Below, one piece after another: positions 53,614 through 64,000 of a DNA stretch of 64,000 nt. The DNA is taken from contig NZ_JAAAPN010000007.1 of NCBI RefSeq assembly GCF_009909205.1, positions 62,001 through 126,000 on the forward strand. Direction: 5' to 3'. Position 1 is the first letter of the stretch. Every line of letters starts with the position of its first letter. The notes beneath the pieces are model-generated. The model was not told the origin of the DNA. It searched no databases and worked only from the letters and a program-made list of their open reading frames with translations. Both the position numbers and the translations under genes were made by a program. Source of the DNA: Aquabacterium fontiphilum (GTDB lineage: Bacteria; Pseudomonadota; Gammaproteobacteria; Burkholderiales; Burkholderiaceae_C).

Positions 53614-54354
53614 GTGACCCGATTTCCCTCGCGACTGAACCGCCTTCCGCTGCTTGCTGCTTCCGCCATGCTGGCACTCGGCGCGGCCAGCGCCCATGCC
53701 GACGCGCCGGGGCCGTTGCGCCACAACGTCGTGAACTTCAGCGCCACTGCGACCGAAGAACTGACACAGGACTGGATGACCGTGACGCTGCACGCCCAGC
53801 GCGACGGCACGCACGCCGCCGAGGTGCAGCGCACGCTGCGCGAAACCGTTGACGCCGCGCTCACCGAGGCGCGCAAGCTCGCCCAGGGGCAGGACGGCAT
53901 GCGCGTGCGCACGGGCAGCTTCAATGTGCATCCGCGCTACAGCAACCAGGGGCGCATTGCCGGCTGGTATGGCAGCGCGCAAGTCGTGCTCGAAGGCACC
54001 GACACGGCCCGCATCGCGCAGGCCGTGGGCAAGCTCAACATGCTGCAGGTGGGGCAGGTCAGCTACGGGCTGTCGCGCCAGTTGCGTGAGCAACAAGAGG
54101 CCGCACTGACCGCCCAGGCCATTCGCCAGTTCCGTGACCGAGCTGGCCAGCTCGCCCGCGAATTCGGCTTCAAGGGCTACAGCCTTGGAGAAGTGGCCGT
54201 GTCATCGACCGATCCTGGCTTCGAGGCCCGTCCGGTCATGATGGCCATGCGCGCCAAGTCGGCGGAGATGGCGGCCGATGCGCCGCTGCCCGTCGAGCCG
54301 GGCAAGGGGGTGTTGAGTGTCACGGTCAGTGGCCAGATCGTGCTGACGCCTTGA
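53614..54354 (+). CDS. SIMPL-domain periplasmic protein
   Basis: The 246-residue product has a signal peptide (LPLLAASAMLALGAASAHA) and a SIMPL (DUF541) domain with alternating strands and helices. The start is GTG at 53614, fixed by AGGAG seven bases upstream; the frame offers earlier GTG codons without such a site. Family members are periplasmic or surface proteins of largely unknown function, some immune-related. Confidence 0.88.
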   Translation: MTRFPSRLNRLPLLAASAMLALGAASAHADAPGPLRHNVVNFSATATEELTQDWMTVTLHAQRDGTHAAEVQRTLRETVDAALTEARKLAQGQDGMRVRTGSFNVHPRYSNQGRIAGWYGSAQVVLEGTDTARIAQAVGKLNMLQVGQVSYGLSRQLREQQEAALTAQAIRQFRDRAGQLAREFGFKGYSLGEVAVSSTDPGFEARPVMMAMRAKSAEMAADAPLPVEPGKGVLSVTVSGQIVLTP

Positions 54355-54404
54355 CGCCCTGACCCCTCCTGGCTGAGGGTCGGCGATCGCGGCCCGGGCC
54401 CGCC

Positions 54405-55172
54405 TTACACCGGGGCTGCTGAAAACAAGGGCCCCGGGGCGTCCTGCCACTGACCGCCCACCAGGATCTGGTGGGGGTGGAACTGCGCCTTGTAGGCCAT
54501 CTTGCGGCTCTGGGCAATCCAGTAGCCCAGGTACAGATGAGGCAGGTTCAGCGAGCGGGCCTGCTCGACCTGCCACAGGATGTTGTAGGTGCCGTAGCTG
54601 GCGCCTTCTTCGGGTTCGTAGAAGGTGTAGACGGCCGACAGGCCATCGTTGAGGATGTCCAGGATGGACACCATTTTCAGCGCGCCCTGCGTCTGACCCG
54701 GCTCGGGCGGCGCCCGGAACTCCACCAGGCGCGAGTTCACGCGGCTTTGCAGCAGAAACTGCGAGTACTGGTCCACCGAATCCTGGTCCATGCCGCCGCC
54801 AGCATGACGGCCGGCCTGGTAGCGCAGGTAGAGCTGGTAATGCTCGGGGGTGAAGCACAGCCGCAGCACACGCGCTTCCAGGTTGCCGTGCTGACGCCAG
54901 GCGCGCCGCTGGCTGCGGCTGGGTTTGAACCGCGCCGCCGGGATGCGCAGCGGAACGCACGCGCGGCAGCCGTCGCAATAGGGGCGATAAGTGAACATGC
55001 CGCTGCGGCGGAAGCCGTTGGCCACCAGACCCGAGTACACATCGGCATTGATGATGTGGCTGGGCGTGGCCACCTGGGAGCGCGCCGTGTGACCTTCCAG
55101 ATAGCTGCAAGGGTAGGGCGCCGTCGCATAGAACTGCAGGGACGCCAGCGGAAGCTCTTTGAGGAGGGTCAC
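54405..55172 (-). CDS. bpt: Aspartate/glutamate leucyltransferase (bacterial ATE homologue)
   Basis: The 255-residue enzyme adds leucine to proteins with N-terminal Asp or Glu, marking them for ClpAP. It has the N-terminal CxY-type region ([16 protein letters not shown]), [13 protein letters not shown], and a GNAT-like C-terminal half ([15 protein letters not shown]). It overlaps aat by four bases, so both leucine-adding branches of the N-degron pathway form one operon. Confidence 0.94.
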   Translation of the reverse strand: MTLLKELPLASLQFYATAPYPCSYLEGHTARSQVATPSHIINADVYSGLVANGFRRSGMFTYRPYCDGCRACVPLRIPAARFKPSRSQRRAWRQHGNLEARVLRLCFTPEHYQLYLRYQAGRHAGGGMDQDSVDQYSQFLLQSRVNSRLVEFRAPPEPGQTQGALKMVSILDILNDGLSAVYTFYEPEEGASYGTYNILWQVEQARSLNLPHLYLGYWIAQSRKMAYKAQFHPHQILVGGQWQDAPGPLFSAAPV

Positions 55173-55906
55173 GCGCTCGACTCAGGTGAGGACCATAGCG
55201 ACAGATCATAGGTCCAATTCACTGGCTCCGGCAGGTCGACCACCGTCTTGAGGTGGTGTTCAAACCGTTCGCGGCTCCAGGGCTCGGCCCCCAGTGAGGC
55301 CAGGTGGCTGGTTTGCTGCTGACAGTCAATGACGGTGATGCCATTGCTGCGACAAAAACCGACCAGCGCGGCCAGGGCAATCTTTGAGGCATCCGTCTGG
55401 TGGCTGAACATCGACTCGCCAAAGAACATTCGCCCGATGTTGACGCCGTAGAGGCCGCCCACGAGCCGGCCGTTGATCCAGGTCTCGAACGAGTGCACGC
55501 TACCCTCGCGGTGCCAGCGCCGGTAGGCCGCTTGCATCTCGGGCAGGATCCACGTCCCGGATTGGCCTGCGCGCGGCGTGCCCGCACAGCAGGCCAGCAC
55601 CTGGTCGAAGGCGTGATCAATGCGGATCTCGCAGCCGGGCGTGCGCGCGAAGCGACGCAGCGTCTTGCCCAGCGAGCGCGACACCTTGAACTGGTCGACC
55701 GGCAGCACCATGCGAGGCGCGGTGCTCCACCAGAGGATGGGTTGCCCCTCACCAAACCAGGGGAAGATCCCGCGCCGGTAAGCCGCACGCAGGCGTGAGG
55801 TGTCCAACCCTCCGCCAGCCGCGAGCAGGCCGGGCGCGTCCGAGCCCTCACCCAGCGCCAGGGCGGTATCGGGGAAAGGGGTGTCGTCCTCTAGCCAGGC
55901 AATCAT
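55169..55906 (-). CDS. aat: Leucyl/phenylalanyl-tRNA-protein transferase
   Basis: The 245-residue enzyme transfers Leu or Phe to proteins with N-terminal Lys or Arg. It shows [31 protein letters not shown], and [22 protein letters not shown] at 55906 is the family start; the frame reaches 56119 through the terminator of the preceding gene. Confidence 0.95.
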   Translation of the reverse strand: MIAWLEDDTPFPDTALALGEGSDAPGLLAAGGGLDTSRLRAAYRRGIFPWFGEGQPILWWSTAPRMVLPVDQFKVSRSLGKTLRRFARTPGCEIRIDHAFDQVLACCAGTPRAGQSGTWILPEMQAAYRRWHREGSVHSFETWINGRLVGGLYGVNIGRMFFGESMFSHQTDASKIALAALVGFCRSNGITVIDCQQQTSHLASLGAEPWSRERFEHHLKTVVDLPEPVNWTYDLSLWSSPESSA

Positions 55907-55917
55907 GTGCCGATCAT

Positions 55918-55948
55918 AAAAAAAGCCCGATGGCAGGGCCATCGGGCT
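55918..55948 (-). terminator. Intrinsic terminator of the phasin gene
   Basis: On the minus strand AGCCCGATGGC pairs perfectly with GCCATCGGGCT over a three-base loop, followed by seven T residues. It separates the phasin transcript from aat-bpt. Confidence 0.93.
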
Positions 55949-56119
55949 GCAAAGGTACCTTAGAAAAGGTTCATCGGGTACCGAGGAGACAACCTTTCCA
56001 GGGAGTTGCCACTTGTCCAGGGTGGCATCCCGTGTGATCCGCAGGCTGGGCCGAAGTTCGTGCCCACACCACGCAAAGTTGTGTAAGGCAGCCGACGCTG
56101 CGGATCGGATCAGCGGCAA

Positions 56120-56674
56120 TCAGGCAGCCTTGCGGGGCTTGGCAGCAGCAGCCTGGGTGGCCTTCACAGCGGTGCTGGTGATGGCTTGGAAGTTGGCTTC
56201 AGCAACGTCAGCAGCTTGCTTGGCAGCCTTTTGCACGGTGTCGAATGCGTTGTTGGCAGCGGCCACAGCCGACTTCACCAGCACCACAGCGTTTTCAGTG
56301 CCAGCCGGGGCGTTCTTGACGGCGTTGTCGACGACCGACATGAACTTCTTCTGGGCTTCGGTCACTTGGGCTTCAGCCAGCTTGCCGACTTCGGTGCTGG
56401 TGGCCGAGGCGATGTCGTACAGGTGGCGTCCGTAAGCGGCAGCCTTCTCGGCGCTGGGTTGCAGCAGGGCAGCTTGCAGGGCCAGCAGCTCTTGAGGATC
56501 CTTGGCGGCCAGCACGGCCTTGGCATGCTCGGCGGCTTCGTCCATCGAGGTCTTGGCCACTTGCATGTTCAGCTCGACCAGCTTTTCCACACCTTCGAAG
56601 GCCTTCTGACCCAGATCGAACAGGGTCGCGATGTTGGCTTTCTGGGCGGCCAGCAGTTGTTCAGCGGTCAGCAT
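56120..56674 (-). CDS. phaP: Phasin (polyhydroxyalkanoate granule protein)
   Basis: The 184-residue helical protein has the phasin_2 layout: an N-terminal [20 protein letters not shown], then [13 protein letters not shown], and an Ala/Lys-rich C-terminus (KPRKAA). It coats storage granules and limits their fusion. The codon use is strongly biased and it has a strong terminator, both fitting high expression. Confidence 0.93.
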   Translation of the reverse strand: MLTAEQLLAAQKANIATLFDLGQKAFEGVEKLVELNMQVAKTSMDEAAEHAKAVLAAKDPQELLALQAALLQPSAEKAAAYGRHLYDIASATSTEVGKLAEAQVTEAQKKFMSVVDNAVKNAPAGTENAVVLVKSAVAAANNAFDTVQKAAKQAADVAEANFQAITSTAVKATQAAAAKPRKAA

Positions 56675-56902
56675 GAGAGGTTCTCCGTCAAGGTTGGATT
56701 GATAGAACTGAGTGTCACGCCTGGGGCTGGTTTGCCTTTGCTGCAGCGCAACATGGTTCTAAGTATACGGACGCTCGGCCGGATTGCAAGTATTTTTTGT
56801 GCGGTGCAGCAAAAAAGTGTTGCGGCATGTCAGCCGGGCGTCGCCTACACTTGCGCGTCGACCGAATGTCAGACCGAATGTCCAACTGGTGATCCAACCA
56901 TC

Positions 56903-57436
56903 ATGAGCCTGCTGAATGTTCCTGCCGGTGCCAAGGCACCCGACGCTTTCAACGTCATCATCGAGATTCCCGCCAACGCCGACCCGATCAAGTACGAGAT
57001 CGATCACGAGACCGGCGCGGTCTTCGTGGACCGCTTCATGGGCACGGCCATGCACTATCCCTGCAATTACGGGTATGTGCCCCAGACCATCGCTGCAGAC
57101 GGCGACCCGGTCGACGTGCTGGTGGTGACCCCCTTCCCGCTGCAACCGGGTGTGGTGATCCCGTGTCGCCCGCTGGGCATCCTGAAGATGGAAGACGAGG
57201 CCGGCGGTGATTCCAAGCTGGTCGCCGTGCCCACGGAAAAGATCTGCGCGATGTACAAGGGCATCCAGAAGCTGGAAGACCTGCCTGAGCTGCTGATCAA
57301 CCAGATCAAGCACTTCTTCGAGCACTACAAGGACCTCGAGCCCGGCAAGTGGGTGAAGGTCGTGGGCTGGGAGGGCATCGACGCGGCCAAGGCCGAGGTC
57401 GTGACCGGCCTCGAGAACTTCAAGAAACAGCACTGA
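56903..57436 (+). CDS. ppa: Inorganic pyrophosphatase
   Basis: The 177-residue enzyme splits pyrophosphate. It shows [14 protein letters not shown], the metal-binding DGDPVDVLV signature, and [15 protein letters not shown]. Length matches the bacterial family I type. A strong terminator follows 58 bases downstream. Confidence 0.97.
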   Translation: MSLLNVPAGAKAPDAFNVIIEIPANADPIKYEIDHETGAVFVDRFMGTAMHYPCNYGYVPQTIAADGDPVDVLVVTPFPLQPGVVIPCRPLGILKMEDEAGGDSKLVAVPTEKICAMYKGIQKLEDLPELLINQIKHFFEHYKDLEPGKWVKVVGWEGIDAAKAEVVTGLENFKKQH

Positions 57437-57494
57437 TCGCAGCACTGATCACCTGCGTGGCCGGCCCGTCTGTTGCCGGCGCGCGCTGCAGAAA

Positions 57495-57517
57495 GCCCCG
57501 CCCTGGCGGGGCTTTTT
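57495..57517 (+). terminator. Intrinsic terminator after ppa
   Basis: GCCCCGCC and GGCGGGGC form an eight-base stem with a two-base loop, extended by A/T pairs, and are followed by TTTTT. The opposite strand has AAA at the other end, so it may also stop transcripts from the aminotransferase gene. Confidence 0.92.
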
Positions 57518-57536
57518 CATGGTTAGCGTGCGTGAA

Positions 57537-58844
<1,308 letters not shown>

Positions 58845-58976
58845 GGCGGGCTCCGGCGAGGGTCTTACTGTTCACATCCTTGCACCGCGCCCCGCGGATG
58901 GGGGCCCGTGACCCTGCCAGTGTTGCCGTTTTGCGTCACCGTCGCACGGTCTTCCGCTGCGCGTGATGAAAGCCAG

Positions 58977-58999
58977 GTCTTATATAAGACATAAGTCTT
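58977..58999 (+). promoter_or_regulatory. Palindromic operator-like site upstream of aceA
   Basis: GTCTTATATAAGAC (58977-58990) is a perfect palindrome, and AAGAC-ATAA-GTCTT overlaps it, giving three consecutive half-sites. It lies 68 bases before the aceA start. Sites of this kind suit a dimeric GntR-type regulator of central carbon genes in betaproteobacteria; the actual regulator is not identified. Confidence 0.68.
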
Positions 59000-59067
59000 T
59001 GCCGCGAGGCTGAGCTGTGACTACAATTGCGGGTTTTCTAGCACCTCCCACCAATCCGGAGATCGTC

Positions 59068-60384
59068 ATGACTCAACTCACCCGTGAACAGCAAATCGCT
59101 GCCCTGGAAAAAGACTGGGCCGAAAACCCCCGTTGGAAGCTCGTCAAGCGCGGCTACTCCGCCGCTGACGTGGTTCGCCTGCGTGGCAGCCTGCAGCCCG
59201 AGTACACCCTGGCCAAGCGCGGCGCTGAAAAGCTGTGGGAGAAGGTCAACGGCGGTGCCAAGAAGGGCTACGTGAACGCTTTCGGCGCCATCACCGCCGG
59301 TCAAGCCATGCAACAGGCCAAGGCTGGCCTGGAAGCCGTGTACCTGTCGGGCTGGCAAGTCGCCGCCGACGGCAACACCTCGGAAACCATGTACCCCGAC
59401 CAGTCGCTGTACGCGTACGACTCGGTGCCCACCATGGTTCGCCGCATCAACAACACGTTCAAGCGTGCTGACGAAATCCAATGGTCGCGTGGCATCAACC
59501 CCGGCGACGAGAACTTCGTTGACTACTTCCTGCCCATCGTGGCGGATGCTGAAGCCGGTTTCGGCGGCGTGCTGAACGCTTTCGAACTGATGAAGAACAT
59601 GATCGCCGCTGGTGCTGCTGGCGTTCACTTCGAAGACCAGCTGGCCGCTGTGAAGAAGTGCGGTCACATGGGCGGCAAGGTGCTGGTTCCCACGCAAGAA
59701 GCCATCGAGAAGCTGATCGCTGCTCGTTTCGCTGCTGACGTGATGGGCGTGCCCACCATCGTTCTGGCCCGTACCGACGCTGAAGCCGCCAACCTGCTGA
59801 CCAGCGACCACGACGCCAACGACAAGCCCTTCCTGACCGGCGAGCGCACGCAAGAAGGCTTCTACCGCGTCAAGAACGGCCTGGAGCAAGCCATCAGCCG
59901 TGGCGTGGCCTACGCGCCCTACGCCGACCTGGTGTGGTGCGAAACCGGCACGCCCGACCTGGGCTTCGCCCGTGAATTCGCCCAAGCCGTGCACGCCAAG
60001 TGCCCCGGCAAGCTGCTGTCGTACAACTGCTCGCCTTCCTTCAACTGGAAGAAGAACCTGGACGACAAGACCATCGCTGCGTTCCAGGACGAGCTGTCGG
60101 CCCTGGGCTACAAGTACCAGTTCATCACCCTGGCTGGTATCCACATCAACTGGTACAACACGTTCCAGTTTGCCCACGCTTACGCTCGCGGCGAAGGCAT
60201 GAAGCACTACACCGAAATGGTGCAAGAGCCCGAATTCGCTGCTCGCGACAAGGGCTACACCTTCGTGTCGCACCAGCAAGAAGTGGGCGCTGGCTACTTC
60301 GACGACGTGACCACCGTGATCCAAGGTGGCTCGTCTTCCGTGAAGGCCCTGACCGGCTCGACCGAAGAAGAACAGTTCCACTGA
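59068..60384 (+). CDS. aceA: Isocitrate lyase
   Basis: The 438-residue enzyme splits isocitrate to succinate and glyoxylate, allowing growth on acetate or fatty acids. The catalytic signature [10 protein letters not shown] is present, with GVHFEDQ and SPSFNWKKN elsewhere. ATG at 59068 has GGAG ahead; the frame is open to 59017. Codon use is strongly biased, a sign of high expression. Its promoter region holds the palindromic site. Confidence 0.97.
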   Translation: MTQLTREQQIAALEKDWAENPRWKLVKRGYSAADVVRLRGSLQPEYTLAKRGAEKLWEKVNGGAKKGYVNAFGAITAGQAMQQAKAGLEAVYLSGWQVAADGNTSETMYPDQSLYAYDSVPTMVRRINNTFKRADEIQWSRGINPGDENFVDYFLPIVADAEAGFGGVLNAFELMKNMIAAGAAGVHFEDQLAAVKKCGHMGGKVLVPTQEAIEKLIAARFAADVMGVPTIVLARTDAEAANLLTSDHDANDKPFLTGERTQEGFYRVKNGLEQAISRGVAYAPYADLVWCETGTPDLGFAREFAQAVHAKCPGKLLSYNCSPSFNWKKNLDDKTIAAFQDELSALGYKYQFITLAGIHINWYNTFQFAHAYARGEGMKHYTEMVQEPEFAARDKGYTFVSHQQEVGAGYFDDVTTVIQGGSSSVKALTGSTEEEQFH

Positions 60385-60429
60385 TCTGCGCGGGCCTTCG
60401 GGCCCGTGGCCTGATCGGCTTGAACAGAG

Positions 60430-60453
60430 ACGGCGCCTTCGGGCGCCGTTTTC
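60430..60453 (+). terminator. Intrinsic terminator after aceA
   Basis: ACGGCGCC-TTCG-GGCGCCGT forms a perfect eight-base stem with a stable tetraloop, followed by TTTTC. A second hairpin CGGGCC-TTCG-GGCCCG lies at 60391-60406 without a T-run. Confidence 0.93.
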
Positions 60454-60464
60454 ATTGGCGGCCT

Positions 60465-60470
60465 TATAAT
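60465..60470 (+). promoter_or_regulatory. Minus-10 box of the thrS leader promoter
   Basis: A perfect TATAAT lies 70 bases before the leader-peptide ATG. No strong minus-35 box is seen at the ideal distance because that area is the aceA terminator. Transcription should begin near 60477. Confidence 0.6.
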
Positions 60471-60534
60471 CTTGAATTCGATGAACGCCCGTGCAGGGCT
60501 CACTCGTAAGAAACGTAGAAAGGCACGATCGGTT

Positions 60535-60582
60535 ATGACACCGCGAACTTCGACCTCCACTGCAACCTCGACCGAGGTCTAG
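60535..60582 (+). CDS. Threonine-rich leader peptide of thrS
   Basis: A 15-codon reading frame from ATG to TAG has six Thr codons, four of them within the eight codons 5 to 12, interleaved with Ser and Ala (TSTSTATST). AAGG lies eleven bases before the ATG. An in-frame ATG at 60481 would give 33 residues, but lies almost at the predicted transcript start. It is followed 43 bases later by a strong terminator and then thrS. This is the layout of ribosome-mediated attenuation that senses charged threonyl-tRNA. Confidence 0.8.
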   Translation: MTPRTSTSTATSTEV

Positions 60583-60625
60583 TCGGCTGGCCGCTGCTTT
60601 CGCATTCCTTTCCTGATCGATCCAG

Positions 60626-60652
60626 AAAGCGCGGCGCCCACCGCGCTTTTTT
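60626..60652 (+). terminator. Attenuator terminator of thrS
   Basis: AAAGCGCGG pairs with CCGCGCTTT over a six-base loop and continues in T residues (six T in all). It ends about 62 bases before thrS. An upstream inverted repeat GACCTC (60552-60557) / GAGGTC (60574-60579) inside the leader peptide could take part in the switch. Confidence 0.85.
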
Positions 60653-60714
60653 GTTGCCTTGGCGGCGCATCTGGCCCTTGAGCCGCGCGCCCCAGCCCCT
60701 ATTGAGGACACCCC

Positions 60715-62634
60715 ATGATTTCGATTCAACTGCCGGACGGCTCCAAACGCGAGTACCCGGGCCCTGTGACCGTCGCCGAAGTGGCCGCCTCCATCGGCAC
60801 GGGCCTGGCCAAGGCCGCGCTCGCAGGCCGCGTGGGGCAGGGCGAGGCTGCCCGCCTGGTCGACACCTCCTACCGCATCGAGGCGGACACGCCGCTGGCC
60901 ATCGTCACCGAGAAAGACGCCGATGGCCTGGACATCATTCGCCACTCGACGGCCCACTTGCTGGCCTATGCGGTGAAGGAGCTGTTCCCCGAGGCGCAGG
61001 TCACCATCGGCCCGACCATCGAAGACGGCTTCTATTACGACTTTTCGTACAAGCGCCCGTTCACGCCTGAAGACCTTGAAGCCATCGAAAAGAAGATGGG
61101 CGAGCTCGCGAAGAAGGACGAGAAGGTCGAGCGCAAGGTGATGCCGCGCGACGAGGCGGTGGCCTACTTCAAGAGCCTGGGCGAGCACTACAAGGCCGAG
61201 ATCATCGAGAGCATCCCGGCTGATCAGGATGTGTCGCTGTACAGCGAAGGCGCCTTCACCGACCTGTGTCGCGGCCCCCACGTGCCCAGCACCGGCAAGC
61301 TCAAGCACTTCAAGCTGATGAAGGTGGCAGGCGCCTATTGGCGCGGCGACCACCGCAACGAGCAGTTGCAGCGCGTCTACGGCACGGCCTGGACGAGCAA
61401 GGAAGACCTGCAGCTGTACCTCACCCGCCTGGAAGAGGCCGAAAAGCGCGACCACCGCAAGCTCGGCCGCGAGCTGGATCTGTTCCACATCGACGACCAC
61501 GCCCCCGGCGTCGTGTTCTGGCACCCCAAGGGCTGGACGGTGTGGCAGGCGGTCGAGCAGTACATGCGCCAGGTCTACCGCGACAACGGCTACCAGGAGG
61601 TCAAAGGCCCGCAGATCATCGACAAGACGCTGTGGGAGAAGACCGGCCACTGGGACAAGTACCGCGAGAACATGTTCACCACCGAGTCAGAAAAGCGCGA
61701 CTACGCGCTCAAGCCGATGAACTGCCCCGGCCACATCCTGATCTACAACCAGGGCATCAAGAGCTACCGCGACCTGCCCATCCGCCTGGGTGAGTTCGGT
61801 CAGTGCCACCGCAACGAGCCGACGGGCGGCTTGCACGGCATCATGCGCGTGCGCGGATTCACCCAGGATGATGGCCATATCTTCTGTACCGAAGACCAGA
61901 TCCTGCAGGAGTGTGTGGACTTCACGGCCCTCCTGCAGAAGGTGTACGCCGACTTCGGCTTCACCGACATCATCTACAAGGTGGCCACGCGGCCGGAAAA
62001 GCGCATCGGCTCGGACGAGATCTGGGACAAGGCCGAAAACGCCCTGATGGAATCGCTGCGTGCCACGAACAGCGAGTTCACCATCGCTGCCGGCGACGGC
62101 GCCTTCTATGGCCCCAAGATCGAGTACACGCTGAAGGACGCGCTGGGCCGCCACTGGCAATGCGGCACCATCCAGGTCGATTTCTCGATGCCTGAGCGAC
62201 TGGGCGCCGAGTACGTGACCGAGTCCAGCGACCGCAAGCACCCGGTGATGCTGCACCGCGCCATCCTGGGTTCGCTCGAGCGTTTCATCGGCATCCTGAT
62301 CGAGCAGCACGCCGGCGCGCTGCCGGTCTGGCTGTCACCCGTGCAGGCCGTGGTGCTCAACATCACCGATGCACAGGCCGATTACGCGGCGGAAGTGGCT
62401 AAAACGCTCCAGAAACAAGGACTTAGGGTCCAGTTGGATTTGCGCAACGAAAAGATCACGTATAAAATCCGCGAGCATGCGTTGCAGAAGGTGCCGTACT
62501 TCATCGTTGTCGGTGACAAGGAGAAGGTTGATGGCACCGTCGCCGTGCGCGCCCGAGGCAACCAGAACCTCGGTGTGATGTCACTCGATGACTTCTCCCT
62601 GAAGATCGCTCAAGACATCGCCAGCAAGGCCTGA
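60715..62634 (+). CDS. thrS: Threonyl-tRNA synthetase
   Basis: The 639-residue class-II synthetase has an N-terminal TGS domain (about 1-60), an editing domain with [11 protein letters not shown] and the C-terminal part RGPHVPSTG, the catalytic core with motif 2 [19 protein letters not shown] and motif 3-like [11 protein letters not shown], and an anticodon-binding domain. The preceding leader indicates control by threonine supply. Confidence 0.98.
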   Translation: MISIQLPDGSKREYPGPVTVAEVAASIGTGLAKAALAGRVGQGEAARLVDTSYRIEADTPLAIVTEKDADGLDIIRHSTAHLLAYAVKELFPEAQVTIGPTIEDGFYYDFSYKRPFTPEDLEAIEKKMGELAKKDEKVERKVMPRDEAVAYFKSLGEHYKAEIIESIPADQDVSLYSEGAFTDLCRGPHVPSTGKLKHFKLMKVAGAYWRGDHRNEQLQRVYGTAWTSKEDLQLYLTRLEEAEKRDHRKLGRELDLFHIDDHAPGVVFWHPKGWTVWQAVEQYMRQVYRDNGYQEVKGPQIIDKTLWEKTGHWDKYRENMFTTESEKRDYALKPMNCPGHILIYNQGIKSYRDLPIRLGEFGQCHRNEPTGGLHGIMRVRGFTQDDGHIFCTEDQILQECVDFTALLQKVYADFGFTDIIYKVATRPEKRIGSDEIWDKAENALMESLRATNSEFTIAAGDGAFYGPKIEYTLKDALGRHWQCGTIQVDFSMPERLGAEYVTESSDRKHPVMLHRAILGSLERFIGILIEQHAGALPVWLSPVQAVVLNITDAQADYAAEVAKTLQKQGLRVQLDLRNEKITYKIREHALQKVPYFIVVGDKEKVDGTVAVRARGNQNLGVMSLDDFSLKIAQDIASKA

Positions 62635-62639
62635 TGGGC

Positions 62640-62673
62640 CGCGCTTTTGCCTCGCAGGTTTGGCAAAGGCGCG
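62640..62673 (+). terminator. Hairpin between thrS and infC
   Basis: CGCGCTTTTGCC pairs with GGCAAAGGCGCG over a ten-base loop with one G-T pair. There is no T-run, so it may be an RNA-processing or partial terminator structure. A second, small hairpin CGGGCC-CT-GGCCCG is at 62717-62730. Confidence 0.55.
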
Positions 62674-62748
62674 ACCCTGGTGTTGTTCGGGTGCGTGTGA
62701 ACTTGGTTAACCGGTGCGGGCCCTGGCCCGTGGCCTGAGGAATTCGAC

Positions 62749-63297
62749 ATCGCTAACTTTTTTGACCGCCGTACGCGCAATGATGAGCGCAAGCATCGGC
62801 TGAACCGCGAGATCACTGCACCCGAAGTCCGTCTGAATGGTCCGGAGAACGAACCACTCGGCATCGTGAGCATTCAGGAAGCCCTGCGCCTGTCTGCCGA
62901 ATACGATGTGGACCTGGTTGAAATTGCCGCCCAGGCCGACCCCCCGGTCTGCCGCCTGATGGACTACGGCAAGTTCAAGTACCAGGAGCAGAAGAAGGCT
63001 CACGACGCCAAGCTCAAGCAGAAGGTCATTGAAGTCAAGGAAGTCAAATTCCGTCCCGCGACGGACGAAGGCGACTACCAGATCAAGCTGCGCAACCTTC
63101 GCCGCTTCTTGGAAGACGGCGACAAGGGCAAGGTGACCCTGCGGTTCCGTGGCCGCGAAATCACCCACCAGGAGCTGGGCATGCGGCTGCTGGAGCGCGT
63201 ACGCGACGACTTGGCCGATTGCTCGGTCGTTGAGAACATGCCCAAGCTGGAAGGGCGCCAGATGATCATGGTGCTCGGCCCGAAGAAGAAGAAGTGA
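62749..63297 (+). CDS. infC: Translation initiation factor IF-3
   Basis: The 182-residue factor starts with the rare codon ATC, fixed by GAGG eight bases upstream and by the conserved N-terminal NFFDRR...[13 protein letters not shown]. Motifs include [25 protein letters not shown] and the C-terminal [15 protein letters not shown] non-AUG start lets IF-3 repress its own translation, as known for Escherichia coli. Any annotation starting at the first standard codon would lose the N-terminal domain. Confidence 0.96.
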   Translation: MANFFDRRTRNDERKHRLNREITAPEVRLNGPENEPLGIVSIQEALRLSAEYDVDLVEIAAQADPPVCRLMDYGKFKYQEQKKAHDAKLKQKVIEVKEVKFRPATDEGDYQIKLRNLRRFLEDGDKGKVTLRFRGREITHQELGMRLLERVRDDLADCSVVENMPKLEGRQMIMVLGPKKKK

Positions 63298-63305
63298 ATT
63301 CAGTC

Positions 63306-63408
63306 ATGACGCCGGGAAACCGGTGTCATCACCCTGGTGGGGTTTGGTCGCCCCACCGAGGGATCCAAGTGCCTGCAGGCCATCAAGACCCGGAAGTGGT
63401 ATTCCGGG
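63306..63408 (+). promoter_or_regulatory. Three-hairpin leader upstream of rpmI
   Basis: Hairpin 1 (63306-63329) pairs ATGACGCCGG with CCGGTGTCAT over a GAAA tetraloop. Hairpin 2 (63336-63357) pairs GGTGGGG with CCCCACC. Hairpin 3 (63389-63408) pairs CCCGGAA with TTCCGGG. They fill most of the 145-base gap between infC and rpmI. In other bacteria L20 binds RNA here to repress rpmI-rplT. Confidence 0.65.
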
Positions 63409-63442
63409 CGCCTGGTAGGAACAAACCATAAGGAGCATCAAC

Positions 63443-63646
63443 ATGCCCAAGATGAAGACCAAGAAGAGCGCTGCCAAGCGTTTTCGCGTGCGTCCGGGTG
63501 GTACCGTCAAGCGCGGTCAAGCCTTCAAGCGTCACATCCTGACCAAGAAGACCACGAAGAACAAGCGTCACCTGCGTGGTGCCGTGAACGTGCATGACAG
63601 CAACATGGGCCACATGGCTCAGATGCTGCCGTTTGCCGGCCTGTAA
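63443..63646 (+). CDS. rpmI: 50S ribosomal protein L35
   Basis: The 67-residue basic protein has the L35 core [13 protein letters not shown] and [18 protein letters not shown] lies ten bases before the ATG. Family length is exact. Confidence 0.98.
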   Translation: MPKMKTKKSAAKRFRVRPGGTVKRGQAFKRHILTKKTTKNKRHLRGAVNVHDSNMGHMAQMLPFAGL

Positions 63647-63708
63647 TCGGCTGCAAACAAGCACGATCGTCGTCTCAGTTCAGATAGTCAACGCCGAAGG
63701 AGTCACTC

Positions 63709-64000
63709 ATGCCTCGCGTCAAACGTGGTGTAACAGCCCGCGCCCGTCATAAAAAGGTTCTCGCCCTGGCCAAGGGTTTCCGTGGTCGCCGCAAGAACGT
63801 CTACCGCATCGCCAAACAGGCGGTCATGAAGGCAGGTCAGTATGCCTACCGTGACCGCCGCGCCAAGAAGCGCGAGTTCCGCCGTCTGTGGATCGCGCGT
63901 ATCAACGCCGCCAGCCGCTCGCTGGGTCTGACCTACAGCAAGTTCATGGCTGGCATCAAGAAGGCGTCGATCGAGATCGACCGCAAGGTGCTGGCTGACC
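63709..64000 (+). CDS. rplT: 50S ribosomal protein L20, 3' end outside window
   Basis: The first 97 residues are present: [18 protein letters not shown], then [13 protein letters not shown], and the [11 protein letters not shown] segment. GAAGGAG precedes the ATG. The usual length is about 119, so roughly 20 residues are cut off by the window end. L20 is the likely repressor acting on the leader upstream of rpmI. Confidence 0.97.
   Translation, partial: MPRVKRGVTARARHKKVLALAKGFRGRRKNVYRIAKQAVMKAGQYAYRDRRAKKREFRRLWIARINAASRSLGLTYSKFMAGIKKASIEIDRKVLAD

Noticed and set aside
59038-61650. Open frame of 870 codons on the minus strand across aceA and thrS
   Set aside because: It runs antisense through two certain genes and through the terminator and leader between them; no domain is seen.

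Overview
The window is a GC-rich bacterial chromosome segment of betaproteobacterial type, order Burkholderiales and probably Comamonadaceae or a close relative; the genus cannot be fixed from sequence alone. Evidence includes the aat-bpt transferase pair, a phasin (polyhydroxyalkanoate storage), the long isocitrate lyase, an OmpR/EnvZ pair, nadB facing nadC-nadA, and infC with a rare ATC start in a thrS-infC-rpmI-rplT order.

Layout. 1-32 kb is dense housekeeping: a 5'-truncated dynamin-like GTPase and mutY; xth-folA; a MaoC-type dehydratase; thyA; an OmpA-family lipoprotein; an MsbA-like ABC exporter; a metallo-hydrolase; the overlapping chain miaA / Bcr-CflA transporter / pseudouridine synthase; mutL; DedA; amiC-tsaE; queG; a quinone oxidoreductase; two family-39 glycosyltransferases; nadB, nadC and nadA; a PAP2 protein; rraA; serB; a PfkB kinase; and a TfoX-like protein.

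32.07-43.47 kb is an accessory island: twelve mostly small, AT-richer genes, all on the minus strand, each followed by an integron recombination site (attC). There are eleven complete attC sites, one truncated site at the left end and one half-site. No integron integrase is present, so this is a cluster of attC sites lacking integrase (CALIN-type array). It reads right to left. Several cassettes look like self-contained immune effectors (caspase-like peptidase, TIR protein, Mrr-like nuclease, HNH nuclease) beside unknown and small membrane proteins. Four cassettes also carry, next to attC, a conserved hairpin of about 75-80 bases whose stems change in a compensatory way; I do not recognise it and regard it as the best candidate for an undescribed element. 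The right edge has a single core site with two imperfect direct repeats outside it, compatible with a relic attI.

43.8-64 kb returns to core genes: mfd; ispD and ispF, separated by a Phd-type antitoxin, a zeta-type kinase toxin and an ammonium transporter; EnvZ/OmpR; a SIMPL protein; bpt-aat; a phasin; ppa; an omega-aminotransferase; aceA with a palindromic operator-like site; then thrS-infC-rpmI-rplT. thrS has a clear attenuation leader: a 15-residue peptide with six threonines, followed by a strong intrinsic terminator. Three stacked hairpins lie between infC and rpmI.
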